64,000 nucleotides of DNA from JAZGGS01 sp963714405 (GCA_963714405.1 CAVQOH010000002.1:434001-498000), one strand, 5' to 3'; positions 18,065 to 28,154 are shown, counted from the first letter of the stretch. Numbers and translations are program-made. The notes: generated from the sequence alone by a model not told the origin.

Positions 18065-18325
18065 ATGGATCAGCAAGTTACTAATTACACACCTATGAGC
18101 ATTGGAGATTGGCTTATAACTATGATCATCACCTACATACCACTTGTAGGATTGATAATGTTATTTGTGTGGGCTTTTGGTGATGGCGCTCATCCCAGTA
18201 AAAAAACCTGGGCACAGGCAGTATTAATTTTAGTGGCTATTTCAATTGTACTAGCAATAATTTTCTTTGGAGTAATAGCCTCACTAATAGGCGGAATGTT
18301 TAGCAGTTATTCTTCATATTCCTAA
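18065..18325 (+). CDS. Small two-helix inner-membrane protein
   Basis: 86 residues with two long hydrophobic helices (about 18-40 and 50-76) joined by a short polar loop (GDGAHPSKKTWAQ). The end is serine/tyrosine-rich (SSYSSYS). A full AAGGAGG sits six bases before the ATG. A terminator hairpin follows. Small proteins with this layout are common in Bacteroidota, but I know of no assigned role. Confidence 0.75.
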   Translation: MDQQVTNYTPMSIGDWLITMIITYIPLVGLIMLFVWAFGDGAHPSKKTWAQAVLILVAISIVLAIIFFGVIASLIGGMFSSYSSYS

Positions 18326-18351
18326 GAAGAATTATACTACAATTATATTTT

Positions 18352-18376
18352 AAGGGGCCTTTTAAGCCCCTTATTA
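18352..18376. terminator. Terminator hairpin between convergent genes
   Basis: AAGGGGC (18352-18358) pairs with GCCCCTT (18366-18372) across a 7-base loop, flanked by TTTT on the left and TTATTAA on the right. It could serve the small membrane protein gene and the convergent ychF gene. Confidence 0.65.
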
Positions 18377-18389
18377 ATTTGGTGATAGC

Positions 18390-19472
18390 TTAACCATGCC
18401 TGATAACGATTATATCTCCATCCTGCACAATATAAGTTTTTCCCTCCAAACGCCAGGTACCTTCATCCTTTGCAGCTGAAAATGAACCACCTTTTACAAA
18501 ATCATTGTAATTTACAACTTCCGCACGAATGAATTTATTAAAGAAATCCGAATGAACTTCACCCGCAGCTTCCTGCGCATTTGAACCTTTTCTTACTGTC
18601 CATGCACGGCATTCATCTTCCCCAACAGTAAAAAATGATTGCACACCTAATAAATCATAAGATTCTCTTATAATTCCATCCAAAGCGGATTCAGTAATCC
18701 CGTATTCTTCCATAAAAACTTTTGCTTCTTCATCTGGAAGTTCAGACATTTCCTGTTCTATCTTACCAAAAAAACAAATTGCTTTTGTGTTTTTACTTAA
18801 TTTTTGTTTTGCAAGAATATTTAAATGCTTTTCCGCTTCACCAAACTGGTTTTCATCAAGATTAACAGCAATAAGCATTGGTTTTACTGAAAGTAGTTGA
18901 TAAGCCCTTAATATTTTAAGTTCATCTCCGGTTAGATGTGCATCACGTAATGGCTTTTCTTCTTGCAAGATTTGTAAACATTTTTCCAGTATTGGTAATT
19001 CTCTTTTAAGCTTTTCATCCTGTGTTTTCTGAATTTGCTTTCGAATGTTAGCAATTCTCTTTTCGGCTATCGCCATATCCGAAATTATAAACTCAGTTTC
19101 AAATGCATCAATATCTCGCATTAAATCAATAGAACCATCTGGATGGAGCACAAGTTCATTCTCAAATAATCTAACAACCTGTATTAAAGCATCAGCATTT
19201 TTTACTTTACCCAAAAAGTTACTTGTAAATTGTGTTGAACCGGAATCACCTTTTTGCAAACCTACAATATCCAGCACTTCAATTGTTGCATTAACTTTCT
19301 TTTTAGGATTAAATAATTCAGTTAATTTATCCAATCGTTCATCCGGCACTTTAACAACATTTTGATGAGTTTCCACTTTTGCCAAGGCTGCCGGATCGAG
19401 ATGAGTTTTTGTAATTGTTTGATATAAAGTTGATTTACCTGATTGTGGTAAACCTACTATTCCTATCTGCAT
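18390..19472 (-). CDS. ychF: YchF-family ribosome-associated ATPase
   Basis: 360 residues, the normal length of this universal Obg-related family. Walker A is GLPQSGKST (7-15), switch II is DIVGLQKG, and the nucleotide-specificity position reads VNLDENQ, not NKxD, as expected of YchF, which prefers ATP. The C-terminal TGS domain (FTVGEDECRAWTVRKGSNAQEAAGEVHSD) ends in GDIIVIRHG. It binds ribosomes and is linked to oxidative-stress control. Confidence 0.95.
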   Translation of the reverse strand: MQIGIVGLPQSGKSTLYQTITKTHLDPAALAKVETHQNVVKVPDERLDKLTELFNPKKKVNATIEVLDIVGLQKGDSGSTQFTSNFLGKVKNADALIQVVRLFENELVLHPDGSIDLMRDIDAFETEFIISDMAIAEKRIANIRKQIQKTQDEKLKRELPILEKCLQILQEEKPLRDAHLTGDELKILRAYQLLSVKPMLIAVNLDENQFGEAEKHLNILAKQKLSKNTKAICFFGKIEQEMSELPDEEAKVFMEEYGITESALDGIIRESYDLLGVQSFFTVGEDECRAWTVRKGSNAQEAAGEVHSDFFNKFIRAEVVNYNDFVKGGSFSAAKDEGTWRLEGKTYIVQDGDIIVIRHG

Positions 19473-19585
19473 AAATTCCTCATAATTACAATAAATTTTT
19501 CTTCAAATATAGCAAACTTTAAAATTGTAAGTTTTTTACTATATTTAAATTAAGTTCTATCAATAAATAATAAAATTTTACTACT

Positions 19586-20392
19586 ATGAAAGCACTTAAA
19601 TATTTTCTCGTAATTGTTATTACATCATCAACAGTTTTTATTTCTTGCAGCACTGTTCCATTAACAGGAAGATCTCAATTAAATATGATCCCCAACAGCG
19701 AAATGCTTGCAATGAGCTATCAGCAGTATGGTGAATTCTTGAGCCAAAATCCCCCAAGCACAAACCAGACAGCAGTAGATATGGTAAAACGTGTTGGGTT
19801 AAACATTCAGATTGCTGTAGAGGAATACATGGCACAAAACAATCTTTACCAGAATTTAGAGGGTTACAGCTGGGAATTTAATCTTGTTGAAAGCCAGGAA
19901 GTAAATGCATGGTGCATGCCCGGTGGAAAGGTTGTTGTGTATTCAGGAATTTTACCGGTTACTGCAACCGAAGAGGGTTTGGCTGTTGTGATGGGTCATG
20001 AAATTGCGCATGCAATAGCAGAACATGGTAATGAAAGAATGAGCCAGATGCTCTTACAGCAGGTTGGTGCCGTAGGTTTAATGGTTGCACTTAAAGATGA
20101 ACCAGCTCAAACGCAGGCACTTTGGTTAGGAGTTTACGGTGTGGGAACCACCGTTGGAATAATGCTTCCATACAGCAGGACACATGAAAGCGAAGCTGAT
20201 CGTCTGGGATTAATTTTTATGGCAATGGCTGGCTATAATCCAAATGAAGCTCCTGCTTTCTGGGAAAGAATGGCTGCTGGAAAAAGCGGTGAACCTCTTG
20301 AATTCCTGAGCACACATCCTTCAAGTGAAACAAGAATAAATGATTTAAGATCATGGATGCCTGAAGCGATGCAATATTATAAAGAGAAATAA
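19586..20392 (+). CDS. M48-family zinc metalloprotease, lipoprotein
   Basis: 268 residues. The signal peptide ends in a lipobox (VFISCS, lipidated C21), so it is anchored in the envelope. The zinc site is HEIAH with a third ligand in HESEAD. CSTVPLTGRSQL near the start and FLSTHPSSETRINDL near the end are signatures of the periplasmic M48 group related to LoiP/YcaL. Likely role: turnover of misfolded outer-membrane proteins (family knowledge). A terminator follows about 50 bases downstream. Confidence 0.92.
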   Translation: MKALKYFLVIVITSSTVFISCSTVPLTGRSQLNMIPNSEMLAMSYQQYGEFLSQNPPSTNQTAVDMVKRVGLNIQIAVEEYMAQNNLYQNLEGYSWEFNLVESQEVNAWCMPGGKVVVYSGILPVTATEEGLAVVMGHEIAHAIAEHGNERMSQMLLQQVGAVGLMVALKDEPAQTQALWLGVYGVGTTVGIMLPYSRTHESEADRLGLIFMAMAGYNPNEAPAFWERMAAGKSGEPLEFLSTHPSSETRINDLRSWMPEAMQYYKEK

Positions 20393-20440
20393 TTGCAAAT
20401 TCTTAAAACAGAATTCTAACATTACAAATAGATAATTTGA

Positions 20441-20470
20441 AAAAAGCTCAGTTATTAGTGCTGAGCTTTT
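20441..20470 (+). terminator. Terminator after the M48 protease gene
   Basis: A perfect 10-base stem (AAAAGCTCAG and CTGAGCTTTT) with a 9-base loop. The right arm supplies the short T tract. Confidence 0.75.
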
Positions 20471-20513
20471 ATTTAATCCATACCAGGTAGATTAACCAAA
20501 ACCGGATAATAAA

Positions 20514-21290
20514 ATGAAATTATTTTTTCTTTCTATTACAACTTTTACATTACTTTTTTGTTCTTTAATTTTTTCGCAGGTAAACACCGAGAGATTCAGA
20601 GAAGATGCTGATACTATTGGATTTTCAGGTTATGTAGATCTAGAAGGAATATTAGCAACAGGTAATTCTGATTTTCAGCTAGTCAGCTTGGGCAGCCGAT
20701 TAAACTATAATTGGGGCGATGATTATACGTTTATAATTGCAGATGGAGGATACGGATGGGACAAAGGAAAAGCATTTGTTGATCAGACACTGGCTCATTT
20801 ACGGCATGTTATAACAACTGGAGAATTACTACAAATTGAGTTTTTCACACAAATTGATAATAACAAAAAACGCCTATTAATTGAACGTGAACTTATTGGA
20901 GGAGGGGTAAGATTCAGAATATTAAGAACTGAAAATTTCAAATTTAGAATTGGTACAGCGTATATGTTTGAAAATGAGAAGTATAAACTTCCTAAAAATT
21001 CAATTCACCCGCACAACACTACCTTTCACAGGTTTACAAGTTATGTAACACTAAAGTTTGAGTTTGATAAAACGTTTTCATTTATTTCCACAACTTACTA
21101 CCAACCGCATTTAAAAGAATTTAGTGATTACAAACTTTTTTCAGAAAATGCATTATTAATTGCTGCAAACAAGATTTTTGATTTTTTTATAAAATTCAAT
21201 CTAAGATATGATTCAAAACCTCCTGATTCAATTAAAGAGTTTGATTCATTCTCAAGAGTGGGTTTTTCTTTTAAATTTGGCGAGGGATAA
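20514..21290 (+). CDS. DUF481-family outer-membrane beta-barrel protein
   Basis: 258 residues with a signal peptide (MKLFFLSITTFTLLFCSLIFSQ). GYVDLEGILATGNSDFQLVSLGSRL is the typical DUF481 opening (a salt-induced outer-membrane protein YdiY-like pattern). Alternating strands follow (LLQIEFFTQIDNNKK, FKFRIGTAYMFENEKY), ending in SRVGFSFKFGEG. It is an outer-membrane barrel of unknown function. Confidence 0.82.
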   Translation: MKLFFLSITTFTLLFCSLIFSQVNTERFREDADTIGFSGYVDLEGILATGNSDFQLVSLGSRLNYNWGDDYTFIIADGGYGWDKGKAFVDQTLAHLRHVITTGELLQIEFFTQIDNNKKRLLIERELIGGGVRFRILRTENFKFRIGTAYMFENEKYKLPKNSIHPHNTTFHRFTSYVTLKFEFDKTFSFISTTYYQPHLKEFSDYKLFSENALLIAANKIFDFFIKFNLRYDSKPPDSIKEFDSFSRVGFSFKFGEG

Positions 21291-21310
21291 TATATATTAA
21301 ATCCTATTTA

Positions 21311-21406
21311 GGGATTTACCGAATTTCTGTTTCTCCTAACCCGTACAATCCTATTTTACCAAATATATTTTCTGCGGGATACTTTTCAATTATTATCAAA
21401 GATTAG
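21311..21406 (+). pseudogene. Possible remnant of a T9SS sorting-domain tail
   Basis: Between DUF481 and icd, one frame reads GIYRISVSPNPYNP...SAGYFSIIIKD then stop. SPNPYNP closely resembles the SPNPFNP signature of T9SS tails elsewhere in this window. There is no start and no N-terminal domain, and the usual middle is missing, so it would be a deletion scar. Chance resemblance is possible. Confidence 0.25.
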
Positions 21407-21468
21407 GTATTTTTAACATCACTTTAAAAACTTACTTACTCTTATTGAATATTATAACAAGGAACTAA

Positions 21469-23694
21469 ATGAAATCTATAATTAATTGGACAAAAATTGA
21501 TGAGGCTCCGGCTTTAGCATCATACAGCTTATTACCAATATTAAAATCATTTACAAAAGGTTCTGGAATAGAAATCAGGTTAAAGGATATATCACTTGCT
21601 GGTAGAATAATTGCAAACTTTCCTGAAATCCTTACTGAAGAACAAAAAATTCCGGATTACTTAAGTGAACTTGGAGAACTTACCCAATCACCCGGTACTA
21701 TCATAATTAAACTTCCAAACATAAGTGCTTCTATTCCACAACTTCACGCGGCAATAAAAGAATTGCAGGAAAAAGGATATAAAATTCCTGATTATCCTGA
21801 CGAACCAAAAAATGATGAAGATAAAAAATTAAAAGATAGATTCTCAATAGTACTCGGTTCTGCTGTAAATCCTGTTCTTCGCGAAGGAAATTCTGACAGA
21901 CGTGCTGCAACTTCTGTAAAAAAGTTTGCCCAAAAGCATCCCCATAAAATGATGAAACCTTGGCCGGAAACAGGTTCTAAATGCCGCGTTGTACATATGG
22001 ATAAAAAAGATTTTTACGGATCCGAAAAATCGATAACAATGGATAAGCCAGATGTTGTTAAAATTGAATTCGTTGATAAAAACGGAAAGACAGAAACTCT
22101 AAAAGAAAACCTGAACCTGCTTAAAGACGAAGTGATAGACACAGCAGTAATGAATGTGAAGGAACTGAGAAAATTTTATGCGGAGCAAATTGAGGCTGCA
22201 AAAAAAGATGGAGTGCTTCTTTCCCTTCATCTTAAAGCTACAATGATGAAAATTTCAGATCCCATATTGTTTGGTCACGCAGTTTCTGTTTATTATAAAG
22301 ATGCTCTTGATAAACACGCTGAGACATTGAAAGAAATCGGTACGAATGTAAATTATGGTCTTATGGATGTTCTCGAAAAGTTGAAGAAACTTCCTGCTGA
22401 AAAGAGAAAAGAAATTGAATCAGACATCAACAAGGTGTATGAAAGCAGACCTCAGCTTGCAATGGTTGATTCAAGGATCGGAAAAACAAATCTTCACGTT
22501 CCGAATGATGTGATTGTTGATGCATCAATGCCGAATGTGGTTCGGGATGGCGGAAAAATGTGGAATGCGAAAGACGAGCTACAGGATTGCATCGCAATGA
22601 TTCCCGACCGCTGTTATTCAACAATGTATGGTGAAATTATTGAAGACGCAAAAGCAAAAGGTCAGTTTGATCCTTCAACAATGGGTGCTGTTTCAAATGT
22701 CGGACTGATGGCAAAGAAAGCCGAAGAGTACGGTTCGCACGATAAAACTTTTGAAACTAAAGGTGAAGGTGCTATCCGTGTTGTAAATGCGATTGGTGAA
22801 ACTTTGATGGAGCAGCAGGTTGAAACAGGTGACATTTTCAGAATGTGCCAGGCAAAAGATGAGGCAATAAAAGATTGGATAAAGCTTGCAGTAAACAGAG
22901 CCAGAACTTCCAACACTCCTGCTGTATTCTGGCTTGATGATAAACGGGCACACGACAGAGAAATAATAGCTAAAGTTAAAAAGTATTTACCCGAGCACGA
23001 TACAAAAGGACTAGAAATAAATATCCTCAAACCTGTCGATGCGATGAAATTCACTCTCGAAAGAACAAGAAAAGGACTGGATACAATATCAGTTACAGGA
23101 AATGTTCTTCGTGATTATCTTACCGACCTCTTCCCTATTCTTGAATTAGGCACAAGTGCAAGAATGCTTTCGATTGTTCCTTTATTAAAAGGCGGTGGCC
23201 TATTTGAAACCGGTGCCGGCGGTTCAGCTCCGAAACACGTTCAACAGTTGCAGAAAGAAAATCACTTAAGATGGGATTCGCTGGGTGAATATTGTGCTCT
23301 TGTTCCTTCTCTGGAAATGATTGCTGAAAAATCAGGCAACGCTAAAGCAAAAATATTAGCTGAGACTCTTGATGCAGCAATCGGTAAGTATCTTGAAAAC
23401 GGAAAACTGCCATCACGAAAAGCCGGTGAAATTGATAATCGCGGAAGCTCTTTCTTTCTTGCAATGTACTGGGCACAAGCTTTAGCTGAACAGGATAAAG
23501 ATGCTGAAATGAAAGCACGATTCTCAAAAATTTATAAACAGCTTGCAGCTAATGAAGACAAAATTACAAACGATTTTATTTCAGTCCAGGGTAAGCCCGC
23601 TGATGTTGGCGGTTATTACCTGCCTGATGACAAAAAAGCTCTAGAAATTATGCGCCCGAGTTTAATTTTCAATAAAATAATTGATGAGATGTAA
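21469..23694 (+). CDS. icd: Monomeric NADP-dependent isocitrate dehydrogenase
   Basis: 741 residues, the length of the monomeric (IDH-II) class, unrelated in size to the usual ~420-residue dimer. Class motifs include SAVNPVLREGNSDRRAA, DVIVDASMPNVVRDGG, NVLRDYLTDLFPILELGTSA and GGGLFETGAGGSAPKHV. It catalyses isocitrate to 2-oxoglutarate with NADPH formation in the TCA cycle. Its product is the carbon substrate of the glutamate dehydrogenases at 52-63 kb. A strong terminator follows. Confidence 0.96.
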   Translation: MKSIINWTKIDEAPALASYSLLPILKSFTKGSGIEIRLKDISLAGRIIANFPEILTEEQKIPDYLSELGELTQSPGTIIIKLPNISASIPQLHAAIKELQEKGYKIPDYPDEPKNDEDKKLKDRFSIVLGSAVNPVLREGNSDRRAATSVKKFAQKHPHKMMKPWPETGSKCRVVHMDKKDFYGSEKSITMDKPDVVKIEFVDKNGKTETLKENLNLLKDEVIDTAVMNVKELRKFYAEQIEAAKKDGVLLSLHLKATMMKISDPILFGHAVSVYYKDALDKHAETLKEIGTNVNYGLMDVLEKLKKLPAEKRKEIESDINKVYESRPQLAMVDSRIGKTNLHVPNDVIVDASMPNVVRDGGKMWNAKDELQDCIAMIPDRCYSTMYGEIIEDAKAKGQFDPSTMGAVSNVGLMAKKAEEYGSHDKTFETKGEGAIRVVNAIGETLMEQQVETGDIFRMCQAKDEAIKDWIKLAVNRARTSNTPAVFWLDDKRAHDREIIAKVKKYLPEHDTKGLEINILKPVDAMKFTLERTRKGLDTISVTGNVLRDYLTDLFPILELGTSARMLSIVPLLKGGGLFETGAGGSAPKHVQQLQKENHLRWDSLGEYCALVPSLEMIAEKSGNAKAKILAETLDAAIGKYLENGKLPSRKAGEIDNRGSSFFLAMYWAQALAEQDKDAEMKARFSKIYKQLAANEDKITNDFISVQGKPADVGGYYLPDDKKALEIMRPSLIFNKIIDEM

Positions 23695-23725
23695 GTTTAA
23701 TATAAATACATTTTAATTTGTTGAC

Positions 23726-23757
23726 GGATAGGAACAATGTTTCTATCCTTTTTTTTA
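23726..23757 (+). terminator. Terminator after icd
   Basis: GGATAGGAA (23726-23734) pairs with TTTCTATCC (23740-23748) with one G-U pair, followed by eight T residues. Confidence 0.9.
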
Positions 23758-23912
23758 TTACTGATACTCATCCCAACTTTTAACGGGCAAACTCTAAGTT
23801 GTGAATTGCTGTATTGCTTTTCAGCCAGAGGCTGATGAGCCTCAGGCTCATATAAATCTTTTTGTTGCCTGCACGTTTGTAAATAGAGGAATATTTAAAT
23901 CGACGACTTTTC
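23758..23912 (-). pseudogene. Decayed copy of the carB 3' end
   Basis: This stretch aligns with the last ~145 bases of the real carB (24958-25100). It has the same stop codon and the same last codons (SWDEYQ). A run of 33 identical bases occurs at 23851-23883 and 25021-25053. The copy is dead: codon 12 from its end is TAG, and a 31-base insert (23821-23851) sits in it. The insert contains overlapping inverted repeats (TGAGCCT C AGGCTCA at 23836-23850; GAGGCT/AGCCTC at 23828-23843). The two copies are direct repeats about 1.2 kb apart around a small gene patch. Together with the icd terminator, this accounts for most of the 328-base gap after icd. Confidence 0.8.
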
Positions 23913-24022
23913 ACAGTAATTTAATTTTCATAATTGTATATTATCCTTTATTATTGTATTAAATAACGAGTGGATAAAAAAAATAATTTTTTATCATCGC
24001 TATAAAAAATTGGAGGCAGATA

Positions 24023-24259
24023 ATGAAAACAATAACTTGCAAGCAACTCGGTGGAGCATGCAACAAAGAATTTAGTGCAAACTCTTTTGATGAAATCGCT
24101 GAAATGAGCAAACAACATGGAATGGAAATGTTTCAAAAAGGTGATGAAGCTCATCTTAAAGCGATGAATGAAATAAAAGGGCTTATGCAAAATCCTGAAG
24201 CAATGAAAGATTGGTTTGATAATAAAAGAAAAGAGTTTGATTCCTTACCTGATAATTAA
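24023..24259 (+). CDS. DUF1059-like small protein
   Basis: 78 residues with a TTGGAGG ribosome site. The start MKTITCKQLGGACNKEF has two conserved cysteines, and EIAEMSKQHGMEMFQKGDEAH is typical of the small DUF1059 group. It is soluble with no signal peptide; the function is unknown. It lies in the patch between the dead and live carB 3' ends. Confidence 0.75.
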   Translation: MKTITCKQLGGACNKEFSANSFDEIAEMSKQHGMEMFQKGDEAHLKAMNEIKGLMQNPEAMKDWFDNKRKEFDSLPDN

Positions 24260-24379
24260 AAAACAGTAAACACACCGAACCTTTATTGATACTCAACTCA
24301 GTTTTTAATCTTAAATACTTTTTAATATTATTGTGGTAAATAAACAGACAGGCAGAACACAAAATGCAAGGAGAATGTT

Positions 24380-24727
24380 TTGAAAAACCTCAAGAATTGC
24401 AGAATCAATGTAATGATTTCTGATATGAATAAAGCAATTGAGTTTTATTGCGACATGTTGGGTTTACAACTATTAAATAGATACGAAAATCATTATGCTG
24501 AAATACAAGCACCGGATTTATTAATTGGCCTACATCCAGCTTCAGATAAAATAATCTGGGGAAACAATATGTCAATCGGATTTGGTGTGCTCGAATTTGA
24601 TGCTACGATAAAGGATTTAGAATCAAAAGGAATAGAGTTTAAAATCGAACAGGATGGTTGGATTCGATTGGCTCATTTTACTGATTTGGATAACAATCAA
24701 CTCTTTTTAGCTGAAAGAAAAGTTTAA
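24380..24727 (+). CDS. VOC-superfamily (glyoxalase-like) protein
   Basis: 115 residues beginning at a TTG codon; AAGGAG (24369-24374) lies at correct spacing, which decides this start. The single VOC module opens INVMISDMNKAIEFYCDMLGLQL and closes LAHFTDLDNNQLFLAERK. Usual metal ligands are only partly present (the opening histidine is replaced by N in INVMI), so glyoxalase activity is not assured. Confidence 0.72.
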   Translation: MKNLKNCRINVMISDMNKAIEFYCDMLGLQLLNRYENHYAEIQAPDLLIGLHPASDKIIWGNNMSIGFGVLEFDATIKDLESKGIEFKIEQDGWIRLAHFTDLDNNQLFLAERKV

Positions 24728-24762
24728 TACCGCAATTTTTCAAATTATGAAAGTAAATCATT

Positions 24763-24942
24763 ATAAATAAAATCTTAATAATAAATGCAATTATATGGGC
24801 TGTTATAATTGTTATAGCTTCTCTTTTATTCAAAGACACTGGATACTATAAATACTTACTCGGAATTTTAGTTATAGGATTTACGCTACAGAATGGATTC
24901 ACTTATGAAGCATTGAGGAAAAAGAAACAACATCAAAAATAG
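24763..24942 (+). pseudogene. Two-helix small membrane ORF lacking an ATG
   Basis: A 59-codon open frame reads INKILIINAIIWAVIIVIASL, then a loop (FKDTGYYK), then a second helix and a basic tail (EALRKKKQHQK). The composition is that of a real two-helix membrane protein. The first plausible codon is ATA at 24763 where an ATG would be expected; the next upstream options are ATT codons and then a stop. It may be a recently inactivated gene or use a rare start. Confidence 0.4.
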
Positions 24943-24957
24943 CTTATATTCAAATTA

Positions 24958-27900
24958 TTATTGATACTCATCCCAACTCTTAACCGGTAAACTTTCCGAT
25001 GTGAATTGGTGTAAAGCCTTTATAAATCTTTTTGTTGCCTGCACGTTTGTAAAAAGAGGAATGTTTAAATCAACAGCTTTTCTTCTTATTATATAATCGC
25101 TGTCAAGCTCAACTTTTTCAGCAGACTTCGGAATGTTTATCACCATATCAATTTCCCCGTTACCGAGATAAGTTAAAATTGATGGTTCCTTTTCGTCAAA
25201 AGGACGATAGAGGACTTCAACATCGATTCCGCTTAATTTATAAAAATCTGCTGTGCCTTTTGTGCCGTAAAATTTCAATCCCATTTCTTTTAATGCTAAA
25301 ATATCTTCAAGTAATTCAGCTTTATTCTTCGGTGTTCCGGTGGAAAGCAGAACAGCTTTTTCTGGTATTCTCTGCCCGGTTGATAAAATACTTTTCAAAA
25401 AAGCTTCGTTGAAGTCATCCCCGAGACAAGCAACTTCACCAGTAGAAGACATCTCGACTCCGGTAACTGGATCGGAGCCTTTCAATCTTGTAAAAGAAAA
25501 TTGAGAAGCCTTTACTCCAACGTAATCGAGATCGAAAGAAGATTTATCAATCTTTGCTACTTTTTCTCCAAGCATAAGTCTTGTTGCAATATCAATGAAA
25601 TTGATCTTCAAGGTTTTTGAAACAAACGGAAAACTTCTCGAAGCACGGAGGTTGCACTCAATTACTTTTACATCATTATCTTTTGCAATGAACTGAATGT
25701 TGAACGGTCCGGTTATCTCAAACTCGCTGGCAATTTTCTTTGTGATGATCTTAACTCTGCGCATAGTTTCAAGATAAGTTCTCTGCGGGGGAAGTACAAT
25801 TGTTGCATCACCTGAATGTACGCCTGCATTTTCAACGTGTTCCGCAATTGCATAACAGAAAAGTTCCCCGTGATCTGCAACAGCATCAATTTCAATTTCA
25901 CGTGCATCAGTAATAAACTTGCTTATTACAACAGGATGTTCGTTATTCAAGTCGGTAGCTTTTTTCAGATAAGTTTCAAGCTCATCTTCTGTAAGAACAA
26001 TACTCATTGCAGCACCGCTTAAAACATAACTCGGTCTTATTAAAACCGGATAGCCGACTTTTGCAGAAAACTTTTTTGCTTCATCAAGTGTTGTTACTTC
26101 AGTCCAATCCGGTTGATCTATTTTTAGTTTATCGAGTATTTGAGAAAATTTATGCCGGCTTTCTGCATTATCAATCTGAACAGGAGATGTGCCGATAATT
26201 TTTACACCAGTAAAGTGAAGTTTCATCGCCAAATTATTTGGCACCTGCCCGCCCATCGAAACAATAACGCCATCTGGTTCTTCAAGATCGCAGATATCAA
26301 GAATTCTCTCTAAAGTTAACTGCTCGAAGTACAATTTGTCACAAATATCATAGTCGGTGCTGACAGTTTCCGGATTACAATTAATCATTATCGACTTGTA
26401 ACCGCTATTGTTTATTCCATTCACTGCAGTTACACAACACCAATCGAATTCAACCGATGAGCCGATTCTGTATGCACCGCTGCCAATTACTGCTATTTGT
26501 CCTTTTTCTTTTACTGAGATATCGTGTTCTTCTCCGTGATAAGTTAAGTAGAGATAATTTGTCTGTGCCGGATATTCGGCGGCCATCGTATCAATTTGTT
26601 TTACAACAGGTAGAACACCAATTGATTTTCTTTTTTCACGAACTTCACTTTCTGTTGAATGAACCAGTTCAGCAATCTGCGAATCAGAAAAACCATTTTG
26701 CTTCGCTTCCTTCATCAAAACAAAATCCATTTCTGAAAATGATTTCTGCTTTAGCTTCAATTCAGTTACTGCAATGTTTTTCATTTTATAAATGAACCAG
26801 GGTGTAATTTTTGTAAGCTGATGAATCTTGTTAACCGAATAACCATTTTGAAGAGCAACAGCAATAGCAAAAATTCTTTTATCAGTTGGCTGCGATAATT
26901 CTTTATCGAGATCTGTAAACTTCAATTCGTTGCAGACAAATCCTTTTAAACCAACATCAAGCATTCTTATCGCTTTCTGTAGAACCTCCTCAAAGCTCCT
27001 GCCTAATGCCATAACTTCACCAACGGATTTCATTTCCGAACCAAGCTGCGTGCTTACCTGCTGAAATTTTTGAAGATCCCATCGCGGAAATTTGAGCGCG
27101 ACATAATCGAGTGCAGGTTCAAAGCAAGCAGAAGTTTCCTGAGTAATATTATTTTCAATTTCATTTAAGGCGTAACCAAGAGCAAGTTTTGTTGCGATGA
27201 ATGCCAGTGGATAACCGGTAGCTTTTGATGCAAGCGCAGAGCTTCTGCTCAATCGTGCATTCACTTCTATTATTCTATAATCATTTGAATTTGGATCTAG
27301 TGCGTATTGAATATTGCATTCACCGATAATTCCAAGATGTCTTATTAATTTTATTCCGATTGATCTGAGCTTAAAATTTTCCTGGGCAGATAAAGTTTGA
27401 ACAGGCGCAATTACAACACTATCACCTGTATGAATTCCCATCGGATCAACATTTTCCATAGAGCATATTGTTATGCAGTTATCGTATTGATCACGAACTA
27501 TTTCGTATTCAACTTCTTTCCAACCGTAAAGTGATTCTTCAATTAAAATCTGGTTTGTGAACCTGAAAGCTTTTGATGCTTTTTCCTTTAATTCAGCTTT
27601 ATTATTAACAATTCCTGATCCTAATCCGCCCAAGTGCATAAGCAATTCTAACCATCACGGGAAATCCAATTTTTTCGGCGGCGGTATAATGCTTCATCAA
27701 CATTTTTTGCAGTTATACTTTTTGCAACTTTTAAATTTATATCAGTACATTTTGTAGAAAATAGTAATCTATCTTCGGTATCTTTTATTGCTTCTACAGG
27801 TGTGCCGAGAACTTTTATGTTTTGCTTTTCTAAAATCCCATTATCAAAAAGTGAAACGCCAACGTTCAGTGCAGTCTGTCCGCCGAATTGAAGTAGAATG

Positions 27901-28154
27901 CTGTCAGGTTTTTCTTTTTCAATTACTTTTTCAACAAACTGTGGTGTGATTGGAAGGAAGTAAACTTTATCTGCAAAATTTTCAGAAGTTTGAATCGTTG
28001 CAATGTTTGGATTAACGAGTACGGTTGATATGCCATCTTCGCGCAGAGCTTTTATTGCCTGAGAACCGGAATAATCAAACTCTCCTGCTTGCCCAATTTG
28101 CAATGCGCCTGAGCCAAGGATTAATACTTTTTTCGGTTTACGTTTTTTTATCAT
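24958..28154 (-). CDS. carB: Carbamoyl-phosphate synthase large chain, interrupted by two frameshifts
   Basis: Makes carbamoyl phosphate from bicarbonate, ATP and ammonia delivered by CarA. The start MIKKRKPKKVLILGSGALQIGQAGEFDYSG and two ATP-grasp halves are clear. The end is the allosteric/MGS-like domain (SWDEYQ). The gene is read in two pieces (28154-27648, then 27645-24958). Removing one base near 27686 and one near 27629-27631 restores AAEKIGFPVMVRIAYALGGLGSG, a highly conserved stretch. Total length after repair is about 1065 residues, normal. Whether these are sequence errors or real mutations cannot be told here. It starts directly after the repaired carA stop (TAAATG). Confidence 0.93.

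Noticed and set aside
23758..25100. Insertion sequence or transposon around the DUF1059/VOC genes
   Set aside because: No transposase and no terminal inverted repeats; the flanking direct repeats are carB sequence, not target-site duplications.
24958..28154. carB as two separate genes (895 and 168 codons)
   Set aside because: The halves join perfectly within a conserved carB segment when two single bases are removed, so this is one interrupted gene.
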